From: Acridotheres tristis | Taxonomy: Eukaryota > Chordata > Aves > Passeriformes > Sturnidae | Assembly: GCA_037013685.1 (NCBI GenBank) | Contig: CM072895.1 | Coordinates: 11,630,463-11,694,462, forward strand | Reading direction: 5' to 3' | Length of the DNA: 64,000 bases | Shown here: piece by piece, positions 23,741 through 35,700 of the stretch | How positions within the stretch are numbered: position 1 is the first letter of the stretch | Layout: each line of letters begins with the position of its first letter | The notes under the pieces: model-generated | The model's input: the letters and a program-made list of their open reading frames with translations, nothing else | Database searches by the model: none | Told to the model about the DNA's origin: nothing | Program-made: the position numbers and the translations under genes

Positions 23741-26700
23741 ACACCAATCCTTTCCTCATCAGAAGACAGAATTTTTGGCTACCTGCCTTTAGCAGGAAGG
23801 GCTACATTTAGGAGTCAGTCCACCTCTCCGATGGTTCTATGTGCTCAGAATCATCTACAAGCTCTCTGCTGTAAGCATAAAGTATGACCATTGCTAATGA
23901 AAGATGACTTCTTACAATACCTCCAAGACCATATGAACAGTGCAGGATATCAACCTGCAAATTTATCTCTCTTACACAGAAATATTACTTGACTAGCAGC
24001 CACATCCCTTCCAAATAAACTTCACTTATAATTATCTCCAATGATTTCACATCTTGCAAACCTAGCTCAGAGAATGGCAAGCCCTTGAAGAGTGTTACTC
24101 CCAGGTACTCCTGAACAGTGTTATTCCTTGGTGCTTGTCATATTCCTCACACTTTTGGCGAGACAACACATCTTCTATTTATTTTTTAATCAGATTTCTA
24201 CTATTTACTTTCCCCGCTCTACTGGTTTTGAGACAAACAATTCTTCTGCTGTACTTACGGATGCTCTCACAGTGCATCACAAAATGTGGGGGTTACAATT
24301 GTTACAATTTCAGAATCCCTGGCACTCTAATGGAAAAGTGGTTCAGTGGGGCTCCCACTGACTCTGGGCTCCCGACACAGGACTGCTACACACACTACTA
24401 ACATTAAAACACTTTGAAAGACACTTCCCACTTCTGTTTCAGTACATCACCTCCATTTACATTCAGTTATTACGTTAAGTCTATGCACAAAATGAATCCC
24501 AGTTGCAACTTCCACTACATAATCAAGTAACTGAGCATTTTAGAGCCACAAACAATAGATTTTGCCTTTTCTTGGATATACTAAACCAGCCCTTTGTCAC
24601 TGCAAAAAGAGAGGCTGACATCTGAGATATAAAATGCTCAAAAGAAGGCTGTATCAGCTAATCAAGAGTGAATGATGACTGCAACAAACTTGATCAATTC
24701 TGACATGAAAAAATGAAAGCAGGAGACTACTATCTTAGACTGGCGATTCCATTAACTCTTTGCATCAGTGCATTTTCACTTATTTTTGACTGTTCATAGA
24801 CTACCAAGAGCCATGTGGTGAGTAAGGGCAGCAGCATACAGAGGCCAGCGTTGCCAAGCCTTGATGTTCAGGAAACTCCCCAGCCAACTGAATGTGACCA
24901 TGGAAGTAGGGAAAGACCAGGTTCTGCTGCCAGCAGCAATCACAGCAGACAATCCTTTTCCTCTAACACGAGAATTACTTTAATTTTGCCCATGAGAAAC
25001 TAAACTATTTAGATCTGGCACCATCACAAGAACTAAATGCAATAGGAAATATATAGTGTGTTTCTCATATAAACAGATCTTTCTTCTTGATTTCTCAAGT
25101 GCTCTTTCATTTCCCATTGTATGCAGTTCTTACAGACATTTCTAATTCCCACTTATATGCAGGTTCAAGAGCTAACTCATGGACACCAAAGAGTGAACTT
25201 TCAACACCACATTTTTTATCATCATATCTCTTAGTATTAACCAACAAAGCAGGTGAACAATGACAAGCAGTTACTGGTTTCTCACTCTTCTACACAAGGC
25301 ATGTGACATTCTTGCCAGTTTGACAAGTAAGGGTTTTGCTTGCCTGCTAACCCCAGTATGGGGAAGATTCTAGAGAAACATTTGGAGGAGAATGCACTGA
25401 TGGGGATATTCAAACAGCACCAACAAAAACAAAGCATCATTCCATCTTTTTTTTTCTCCCTGCCTTTGAAGAAACTGCATTTAATGGTCAGGACTCTGAA
25501 CTACTCTCTGGAGAAACTGAGCTATTACTACTTTTCGACTTGATAAAGCCACTTTGTTTTGCATGGCAGAAGGGGAAAGTTCAGCAGTTTGTGTCCCACA
25601 CAGAATAGTTCAATGGGATCTTTATAGAGGTTTGTGTACAGGTCAGCAGACAATGATTAGACTGACAAGGACTTAAGTCTGAGCACTGACAAGAGAAACT
25701 GTCAACGTGTAACCACCACCTGTTCTCAGAAGCCTGACTTTTTCCTGGCAGTTCTAGGATCCCCAAATGGTGGTAACAAGAGGCAGAATTAGTCAAGTCT
25801 GTCATTTGTGGAAGGGTCCTCCTTGATTAGCCATCCATCAGGGTGTACAGACAAGGGTATTTGCTGTCCTCTCACAAGGCTGGCTCCTCGCTCTTTGGAA
25901 CATGGAAGGGGTTCTGCAGAGACAGCAGAACTGCCCATCTGCAATCTCCAGGTAATAACCTACATGCTGGAGGAGGATGTATGTGCCTAGCTTGTCTGGA
26001 TCCTTAAGACAACCTGCTTTGTGTGGTGCAAGTGAAGAGGTTATTAAATCTTTCAGGTGGAGAGAAATGTTACCGAGACTAGCAGAGCAGCTAAGGCTTA
26101 ACGTCTTTGAAGCTCAGTCTGGGAGCTCAGACTGAGAACCAGCTGGCTGGAGAGGGAGCTGACGAATGTGTTCAAGCTGGGTAAATCCTTTTATTCTAGT
26201 ACTTAAACACCCAGGACATGGCATAAAAAAGGGCCTTTCTCACCTGCTGCATCCTCCTGGAGAAGGAATGTCAACTGTCAAGAAATATGCCCTCTCAAAA
26301 GAAAAATATTAACTGTAGAAGCACCATAATAACTTCACTGGAAAGTCTGGGAAATGAGGGAGCCTGTTCCTACCAATAGCCACAGCAATTCAACCCCTGC
26401 ACTGAGGAAATATCCACCATGACAAGTGATTCCATCTAGCTGTAAGGTCAGCCACTAGAGAAAGGCTGCCCACAGGATGCAGCTAAATACAGCAACTAAC
26501 ATCCATTAGCTGAAGAGCACAGAGCAGCAAGGCAGCAGACTCTTCAGGTGGGAGGGATGAGGAGGAGCAGCCAGGCTGGGCCCTCCTGCAGCTCTGTGGA
26601 GGAGGGAGCAGGTGTGCACTAACAATCCAGACAGGTAACTGTCATGGGCTGTCACCTGTATGTACACAGAAATGAACAGCAGCTCAAGGTGCATTACCGG

Positions 26701-27184
26701 CATAATGCTCCGAATTATTTCCTAGCAAGCCAGTTTTTATCTTCCTGGTTTTCCCCTGTTTCTAATGAAATTCAGTTTCTCCAACAGTAAATTTCATCAT
26801 ATTGACTGCAAGCACACATGGTTTTCAGGAATACTACTAAGAACTGTCACGAACTGCATATTGCTGGGAGCCTTGGCTACTCTGAGAAAGCAAATGAGCA
26901 GAACAAAAACCACCCAACAACTCCAGCTAAGTGAGAGACAGCTCACAGGAACGGTGGGTGAAACAACCAGAGGGGAGACTGTCACCTCTGCAGTCCAGAA
27001 TGGCTGGATGAGAATGGATGAAAATGAGGTGGCAGCAATGATGAAGTTTATCTTGCTTATGAACAAAAGGATGAGTAGTGGCAGCAGGGAGGGTAAGAAC
27101 AGCCTTCAAGGATCTGGAAAGAAATTGCAAGATGAAAAGGAACTTCTTTTTTCTTTTTTTCCTTTGCATGTCATGCAAACGGTT
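23741..27184 (-). other. PTPRF: PTPRF upstream intron, segment 3
   Basis: This is intronic sequence with no supportable gene. A minus-strand frame of 89 codons around 26797-27066 contains a hydrophobic run (WVVFVLLICFL), but no proper exon boundary joins it to the Ig1a exon. I therefore do not call it a signal-peptide exon. Confidence 0.65.
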
Positions 27185-27460
27185 AACAATTCATAGTCAC
27201 AAAGCTGCTGAAAGGGAGTTCAAGGTTGTGATGTTTGGGGTAAACTTCTATACCATACTCCCAAAGTATAAATATACTGACAGTTAAACACTAGAACAGC
27301 TTGCTGAAGAAATGGTGGGCTCTTCTCTCACCAGAAGTTTTTAAGGACATGCTAGACAAACATCTGTTGTGAACAGCTTAGAGCAATCCTGTCTGAGCAG
27401 AAAAAGGCGGGATAACATTCCCTTCCACCACTATTTGCTGCAAGTAGAAATCTTCCATTC
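27185..27460 (+). mobile_element. CR1 LINE 3' region, decayed
   Basis: The plus strand has the usual order of a CR1 3' end: CTAGAACAGCTTGCTGAAG, then GAAGTTTTTAAGGACATGC, then TAGACAAACATCTGTTGTG, then AATCCTGTCTGAGCAG and finally a decayed CCCTTCCACC. It resembles the 'GAGGTTTTTAAGAACAGGTTAGACAAACACCTG' type of archosaur CR1. It lies opposite to the host gene. The left boundary is uncertain. Confidence 0.75.
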
Positions 27461-29743
27461 CTTTTTGAAGTTCAAGAAACATAGTTTTATTTCAAATTTT
27501 GCAGAAAAGCTCAGTCCTGGCCACAGCTGTAACCTCTGGGCTGCAATATACCTGCAGGAGGACAGCTAAAGACAAGCAGATTAAGGTTCCTGCAGCTACA
27601 GGGCTGCCAGGTACTCCCATGTCCCTTTGCTCCACAGGGATGAAAATATTTGGCACTGACAAATAGTAACCTCATATTATCAAGTATTCCTTTACTGTAG
27701 ACATATTTTACTTACTCCAGAAGACAAGGGAGCCCCAGCGTGGACCAGGCGTGCCTGCAGAGCCACCCAAGCAGTGCCCCTTGCAAAGGGCAGTCCCACA
27801 CGGAGCACACCTCCTGCTCCTCACTTAACCAGAATGCAGCCAAAACAACCTCAGATTTATACCACATTACAGGAATGGTTTATGAATTCATAGCTCTGCA
27901 TCAGACTACTAAATCTATAAACTATACAGGGAAAACTCTTGAGCAGCATAAGGGATTACTGAGGTAGAAAGAAAAATATTCTAATGCAAGGAATTAAGTC
28001 ATCCATGTTTTTTTTTTAAAATAAACATTTAAACAGTAATATTTTTGACTACTCATTTAATAATTGTCTTAATTCTAAAGTTAGTTATCATTTTAGCTTG
28101 AAACCAGCAGTAACTTAAACTTTTCAGGTCCAGGAACTGGACTTTCTATAACCTTACCACCCTTGCTGTTTTTTAACACTCTTGTATTCAACACAGGGCC
28201 TACTGAAGAGATCCTCCTTTTAAGATACATAGAAAAAAATCTTGTCACAAACTTTGTTTAGGTGCACGCTACATGTCTAAAGAACATTCATAGCACAACA
28301 GGTCTCAAAGTTCTGAGGTTTTTGTTGTTTGGTTGATTTGTTAGTCTAGTAGTATAGCTGTTCTTCAAAGCAATCATGGAAATCTTTGTGAAAGAAATAA
28401 ATAACTGAATGTCAGTTTTCTTCACTAATCTGTTTTAGATAAGATGCTGCATAACACAGGGCTGGTCTCTGACACTGCTGCTCTGCCTGGCCCCTGGGAA
28501 GCCCTGGAAGGCTCCTGCAGACACAGGAAAACCATCTGAGGAAGTCTTAACCAGAAGGGTTGGCCAACAACACATGATGAACACCACCCATAGGAACTAA
28601 CAATGCCCACATTATTGCTTGCTTTCAAGGTTGCTAAGGCATAATCTCAGTCAATGCATTGATTTGGTTTTGTCCCCAAACTTGGGCACTTTAACCTGGA
28701 TGAACCACTAGCAGCTTCCCACAGCAGCGAGCAGCCAAGGTTTGCTGTCAGCAGCAGCTGCCAGGACACAACTCCCTCCCACTCATGCCTAAGGGCTTCC
28801 CTCTGACATTCCCGAGTCCTCTGCAAAAGGCACAGCAACATCTGTTTTTTGTGATGATGTAAGAGTAGCCATTTTCTCTGAGCAGTATTTCCATAAGGCT
28901 AACTCAGGGCCTGTTTGCTACTTGGTGAAATTCCCACTACAACTTCATCTACTTAATTTTCAGTACAGCAAAAATACCAGCACTGTAGAATCCTGAATTT
29001 CTGACCTGAGATTAGAGCTTATTACTCAATTAGGAGAAGTGGATGAGCACAAGTCAGTTCTCCAAGATGGAACTCAATCAGAATCATAACAAAATAGGGT
29101 GGGTTTTATTTATCCATGAACGAATCTGAATAAATGGTTAACAAAGGCTGATGGAAGTCAGCATTGTCTAATTTAAGGAAACGTGTTTTGTAGGTAACAA
29201 TTTAAACCAAGGAAATGCTTTTCTGAATTCTAAATTAACTGTGACCACCCAGAAAAACAATGGACATAAGCACCTATGCAAGATGCTTTCAGTGAGGTGC
29301 TCTGTGCAGTTGTAGTCATGAAAGTAGAAAGAGTACAGACATGAACTTGAAAGAAGACAAAACTACATTATTGCAAAGAGGCAAGGGAATTTTTAAGGCA
29401 AAATAATCTAACACCTACATCAACTGTGACTTGCCCTTGGACAGCAGGGTTGACGAAACTCTAACGAGTTGTCTGTGAGAAAAGACTGAGATGGGTGATT
29501 CCATTTCATAATTGCAAGAGAAACAGTAATTCAGCTGAACGTAAAAGTGATAAATTTGAAACAGTAAGTCTTTTGTTTTACTAGGCACACAACAGATAAT
29601 TAACCTCTAGCCCGTGAGGTGCCCCAGAGCAGCACAGAAGCAGGAGGCTTGGAGAATCCCCTTACAGGACAACGGCTATGGGCAGGAATGGCATTAATCA
29701 ATGACCTCACTGTACCCTATCCTATAATAGATGCATATTAATA
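27461..29743 (-). other. PTPRF: PTPRF upstream intron, segment 4
   Basis: This is intronic sequence. Nothing recognisable was seen beyond short AT runs. No gene, RNA gene or repeat family can be supported. Confidence 0.65.
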
Positions 29744-29880
29744 TTCATAGATTTTTAGGACTGAATAGTCCACTCTATCATCCAGCCTGACCTCCATTCT
29801 GACACAGGACGTGCTTTAGTCAGCTCCTCCAGCCTCTGGTTCCTGTTAGGCTTTTCTCTGCTAGGTCAGAAGAGGCTGCT
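29744..29880 (-). mobile_element. CR1 LINE 3' end, decayed
   Basis: The plus strand reads TTCATAGATTTTTAGGACTG, then a decayed AATAGTCCACTCTATCATCC, then AGCCTGACCTCCATTCTGAC and ACAGGAC. This is the reverse complement of the CR1 family ending in 'GTCAGACTAGATGATC...CCTTCTGGCCTTAAAATCTATGAA'. Only the terminal portion is present. Confidence 0.8.
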
Positions 29881-32800
29881 TGTAACACAGAGGCTCTAAG
29901 GAGGTTGTAATGCAAATTTTGGCTCAGCAAGACCTGGTGATAAAGCACTAAGCTGGGATCCAAGTGTCAGGAATTAAATAAACCCTACAGTTGAGTCAAT
30001 CCAAGAAGCAGGAAACGGGAAGTGATACCTGAGCACGTGCAGTAGGTGAGGAAAGCACATTCCCAGTCCCCCTCTAGACTCCTTTCAGGGTGTGGCTGTA
30101 CCTTTAGGAGGCCACCCACAAATGCAGTGTGGGGCTTTCCATGATATATGTCAGCAATATTTTTATGTTACAGATAATGGAATGACACCACTCCCCATTA
30201 GCTAATGCTTTTAGAATGGTAGTGTGTAAAAACATACGTTTGTTTTTAAGCAATTCTGGACCAAAAGCACCCAGGAAGCAAACAACATTTTTCTTCTTTT
30301 TTTCTTTTTTTTAAATTATTCTCACCTCTGTGACACTGAAAGAAAAAAAGGAGGATTTATATTCCTAATTTTAGAAAGGTTCAGCTTTTGGGTGACCCCT
30401 TCTCAGAAAAGGTTAATTCTTATGAACTGCATAGCTTAAATATGTTTCAATACAAGCATTAAGATCCACCCAGAAGGGATCCGTTCAGAAAATAACAACC
30501 TAAAATTTAGTGGTTTGGTTTTTTTTAAATCCATTTCGTTTCCAACAGTTTCTAACTCACGATGGGTTTTATGGAAATGAAGAGCAATAATTCCTACCCT
30601 TATACACTTTCCTGCAGACTGATACCTCTGTGACAGAAACTGTTAAAAATAAAAAAGGTCTGCTTACCTGTCTAAGAATCAAGCAAGTAACTGAGACTCC
30701 TACAGTGAAATCCAGGGAGGGACGAAAGAGAGGGGAGACTCATTCCTGTATCACAATCCCAGAGCTGCTGACAATGTGCACCTCCACCACTGCCTCTACT
30801 CCTGTGTCCACCCATGGTGGAAACCACACACAGGGACATCCACCACTTTTACACCTCCTGGTCAAGAACAAAAGCAGCCACATTGTCTTTTGTCAAAGTA
30901 AACAGCAACAGCAACTGCACCCTCAGATACTGATCACAGCTGACAGACAAATAGAGGAAAAAAAAGTGTACTGCTTTAAAATGCTAGCTCCCCTCTTGTG
31001 CCTGATCCGTAGATCTGCCTGCCACTCCCTGAGTCAAAGCATGGAAAACCTCACTGGAATCTGACAGGACACAAGTCCAGTAAATGCACTTGGTGACTAC
31101 AATGCACAATCAAGTTATTGCACTGCCCCACTTGTACCCCCACATAAGTCTTTTTGATGGAAAACCTAAGTTTCAACAAACATGGGCAAAAATTTGGTTC
31201 AGAGGAGCCCGGAACAGACCAAGTCTGATCTTTGAAGCAGGAATTGAGTCCTGCTGATCAGGGCAGGGCAAGTCCCTCCTCTCCACTCTGCTGTCTCTGA
31301 AATGCTGAACTTCCTCTCCAGCTCATTAAACACTTTTGCAAGGAAGGGCCTCAGCACTTACTGCCAGTTCAGGAATATATTACCAGTACTGGAAACCCTT
31401 TTAATCAACAACCACCATCTGTCCCCAAAATTACAGATGCTCCAAAAATGCAGTTCAATTTAAAGGGCAACCACTTAGGTTAGAGATCTGTGGTGTGGAG
31501 ATCAGTCTTGGCACTGTGGAGGGATAAAACAGCAAACAACAGCAAGCCATAACAGTGAGGTTCCTACAGAAACTGCAGGCTGGACTAGATGAAGAGTTTA
31601 AATAAATATGTATAGGGTATGTGCATCCTGAAGTGCCACTTGCACCTTGTGTGGAGAGGTCCTGAGTATGAAACTTGTGTCCTCCTGCAGGAGAGCTCGC
31701 TAGGCTTGCTGATTTCTCTCCTACTGCTGTTACACAATGAAGGTGTTCATAAATATGGGTAAAAAAAGCTCCAGTACTGGAGGCAGCATGACTGGAAACC
31801 CCTGACAGCATTAGAAGGTCCAAAAATCCTGTGCTTTTTCTACCCAGAGCCTTCCATGACTTTTTTCTGTTGAGGCCTTATCTCCAAACTTCTCTGTTTA
31901 AGCCCCATAAAGACATTCCAAAGGCTACGAGGGAAAAAGAAGAAAAGGATCCTTGCATCTGTAAGAGACACTGGAGTTTCTTCTACCCTGGCAAGAGTCA
32001 GCACAGACAGGCAAGAAGATGCTGCTGCTGCTCCAAGAGAACCAGCATCAGTCTGTACCCAGGACTCAGAGAAATAGAGCCTGACATCAGCACAGGGACC
32101 CTCCTTCCTCTCTGGACAGCACTGAGGCTTTAGGAAAGGGCTAGAGAGTCAGCTCAGGTCCTCCATACAATCAAAAAAGCCTAACAAACTCTAAGATCTC
32201 ATAAAAGACCACAAATTATTTAAGTTACATCCACCACCAACAAAGCTGACATCATTTCAAAGGGACATGACAGCAGGTAAAGTCTGTTTAATAGCAATGC
32301 TCCTCAACTCAGCAATCCACACTGTGTTTACTTGAGCATTATCATGAATTATCAACACTGGTGAGCTTCCTCCCACTTCAGACAAGTCTGCAGCAAATGT
32401 CAGGGCTCTGTGTCCTGATTGCATAGAGGGCAGAAGTAGGTAATAGAGGATACATTCAGCAAAACTTTCTAGCTAAAAACCATTTACCAGTACAAACAGA
32501 GCTTTTGTAACTTTGGACTCTGGTAGCCAAAAATTTTGTTAAAAAAACAGAATTTCAATCTGTGTAGAGCTCTAAGCTACATTAATAGCATGACACACTT
32601 CTTCAAAAATGAAAAAATCCAAGGTATTTTATATAAAAAGAATAACATTCTAAATACTCTCACTGCATGTGTTGGATGTGTTTTAAAAATACACGGTGTT
32701 GCCATACTGATTCTTCTTACAGTCACTAAAACAATTTTTTTTAGGCTGAGAAGTGCTGTGCTCGGTTTCAGTACATGGCATGTTGAAGACAAGTCAAACA

Positions 32801-35439
32801 TGCCAACATCTCCAATTCTCTAAATGCAGGCGTCAAGTGGATTTCATATTTCTCTCATCTCCACTCATTTCCTTCTTTCCATCAAACACACTTTACAACT
32901 GAACTCCATCACAACCCACCAGCAGACTTGTTCCAGTCCTACTCTGCAACATCTTTATAGCCATGTCCAGTAATACTGGCAGCCCACACCAGGGCTCTCT
33001 AGGCTGGAGAAGTCAGGGAGACAAGTCCAATGGAGTCTAGCTGCCATTTCCAAACAGCCCAAGCTGCCTGCAGCATTCCTGGAAATCCAAGAGCCTCTGT
33101 CTCACAAGTGAGCAACAGAAACCTGTGTCAAAGAACCTGCAGTAAAAAACTTAAAAACCTGGACTAAGGACAGACCCTCAGGCTTATCATCAAAGCTAAT
33201 TCCTTTTAGCTGACTTTATCTTCACACACACTGACTGCACAAAGCTGCAATAGAAATTGCCAGAACAAGCCCATCCTGGACTCAAGTGCAGGAGCAGTGA
33301 GACGCAGCTGCCGCCTCTGAGCGACCTCCACCAGCCCCCCACTGAAACCACAAGGACCAGCAAAGCTGACACCCAGGGGCTCAGAAGGGAATCAGATATT
33401 TAGCAAGATTATGCTATCTGTTAATCTGATTAGCCCCAGAGACTGCAGATAAACATAACAAAGAACAGCCGGACACCAGCTGTAAAACTCATCCAGTCAA
33501 GCAAATAACACAGCTGCCCAGAAAAGCTCAGCATCTGGGACCTGTCGCATGTAATGCTTTTAGGGAAATGACAGACTCGCTGCTCTCACGTTGGACATGG
33601 GAAAATGTGTTAATCTGTTTACCTTAAATGGATTTAACCTCAATCTGAAAAAGAGATGACTGACTCGGATTCACACAGCCAAGACACTCGGGCAGCAAGG
33701 CACAGTGAGCAGGAGGCACCAATCCTCAACACCATTTACACGGGTACGAAGGATCAGGCATGACACAGGTCAAACAAGAAACGTTAAGAGATTAAACAAG
33801 CACATTTGTAATTAGGTGTAATGTTGATTGTCTTGTGCCCCTGAAATGATAATCAGGTCCCACATTTAATCACTGCAAACACCTGATGGTGAGTCTCCAC
33901 AGCCAGCCCCTTCCCAACACAGAAAACGCACACAGGGTTAGGAACTTGGGCTGGAGGTGGGGAGACAGATTTTAAAAATGAAAACTGTATTTTTACTTAA
34001 ATACATTAATAGCAGAGAATTAGCAAAGAAGCTCTCATGCCTTCCTTAGAGGAAATGGGCTACTGAAAGACCAAAAGTCACCCAACTCACTTGCCATACA
34101 CGGGCTGCTACTTTCCCAACCGCAGAAGGAAAGGCAAGGGCATTATTTAACATGGCCACTTGACGTTTTTAAACACAGGAAAACCAAGAGCAACTTGCTC
34201 AAGGACTGCATTCATCACTGCCTGTCAATTACAGAAACAAAACTGATCAGTCAGGAGGACAGAAGTGGCACAATGGCTCAGCTCAGCACCATGGAAGCAC
34301 AAGCACTCTGAAGTGTTCTTTCACAACAACGGGCATTATGGATATACAGAAGCAGATCTGAAGCTTTTCAGGCACTCTGTGGCAAAGCACTTCCCTCCCT
34401 TCCTAATCAGCAAACACTCCACGGTAACCTCAACCTTCCCTAGAGCGCTCACTTGAACTGTTCGTTATCATGTCAGATCACCTTTTTCCCAAATTTGCTC
34501 CAAGATTCTCCAAGACTGAGTTCTTACACACATTCATCTATGCTGAGAGAATCAGATCAGCATGAAAAAGAAAGACCTCTATTTCAGGGTGACTCAAATG
34601 AGAACAGAAAGACTCTCTCACCACTGGAAGCAGTGTCAGTTTCGTTGTATTGCCACAAAACCGGGCACCAGCATCCAGGAGAAAGCACCAGATCACCAAA
34701 GACAAGGACGCCCAAGAGGGCACCACGACACAGTATTTCACAATGGTTTTGGGATGTGGAACAAGAAACAACCCTTCTGGGGCCAGCTCAGGGCCATGGG
34801 TATCTCGACAGTGCTGGAGGCTAACTCTGGAAAGCAGCTATCACTTCAGTGCAGACTGAGGAGGAGTTGGGGTCTAGCTAAGTTCAGAATGACAGAGACA
34901 CCCAAAGAAAAAAGATAAAACACTTCTAAAGAAATTGTCTAAAATATGCATTTTCTATTTTTATGGCAAACATGACTAGTTGCTAGTATTCAAATGCAAT
35001 TATGCAGAGGCTGATCTATAAATAATTCAAAACCCAGAAAGGAGAGATCCAAACTCATTTACAGCACACCCCATGCTGTACTGAATAATGTTATGCCCTA
35101 GCTTCTACCATACCCATAAAACAGAAATGCAGTCAAAAAGCTGAGAAAGAAGAGAAGCATCTCCCCCTCTCCCCAGACAGAAAAGAAGACAACATCTGAA
35201 CCAAGGAAAAATTTAAGGTCATTCTATTCAGTACTACTTTCACAGATAGAAAGCTTTATTTCTGCATTTCCAATTCACCTGCTCTTTTCACACAAGTGTC
35301 CCCAGAAGCTGGAAACAAGGTATCATGGAAATACATCACCCCTCACCCTGCTGCAATGCACTCTGAGTAGATCCATACAGAAGCTCCCAGCATCAACAAA
35401 GTTGTGTCCCAAATTTCTTAAATGAACTAAGTCTCTTGC
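29881..35439 (-). other. PTPRF: PTPRF upstream intron, segment 5
   Basis: This intronic stretch has no firm gene. It holds a small CpG-bearing patch at 33290-33345 with a possible minus-strand signal-peptide exon (see findings) and a run of AT-rich transcription-factor-like motifs at 33420-33890. A plus-strand 144-codon frame near 30630-31064 has no domain. Confidence 0.65.
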
Positions 35440-35700
35440 ACAAAGCAGTGAATAATTTAAGTCGGAAGGGACATAGGCAGGTCAGCTACTCTAACCTCAT
35501 GCTCAGAGAAATGCCAACTTTAAAATAGTGTTTAGAGAAACGGTAACTTTAAAGTAGTGTTTAAAGTTTAAAAAAAAGATATCTCAGGACTTTGTCCTGC
35601 TACGCTTTGAATATCTCCACAAATGAAGATTCCCACGCCTCTCTTTTTCTTTGTTCCAACTGCGAACCACTCTCACCATGAAAAAGTTCCCCCATACATT
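35440..35700 (-). mobile_element. CR1 LINE 3' region, decayed
   Basis: The plus strand has AATTTAAGTCGGAAGGGACA as a decayed terminus. It then continues with counterparts of reverse-strand CR1 text, notably TTTGAATATCTCCACAAATG followed by AAGATTCCCACGCCTCTCT, and a decayed stretch near CACCATGAAAAAGTTCCCCC. It contains a short internal duplication, 'AACTTTAAAATAGTGTTTA' and 'AACTTTAAAGTAGTGTTTA', at about 35516-35566. Confidence 0.8.

Noticed and set aside
26797..27066. Minus-strand frame with a strongly hydrophobic run, possible signal-peptide exon
   Set aside because: No phase-1 donor follows the hydrophobic run, and the nearest GT sites do not join correctly to the Ig1a exon.
34080..34150. 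Excellent donor GCAA|GTGAGT on the minus strand in the phase needed for Ig1a
   Set aside because: The frame leading to it has an upstream stop and only a methionine two codons before the donor, so no signal peptide could be encoded.
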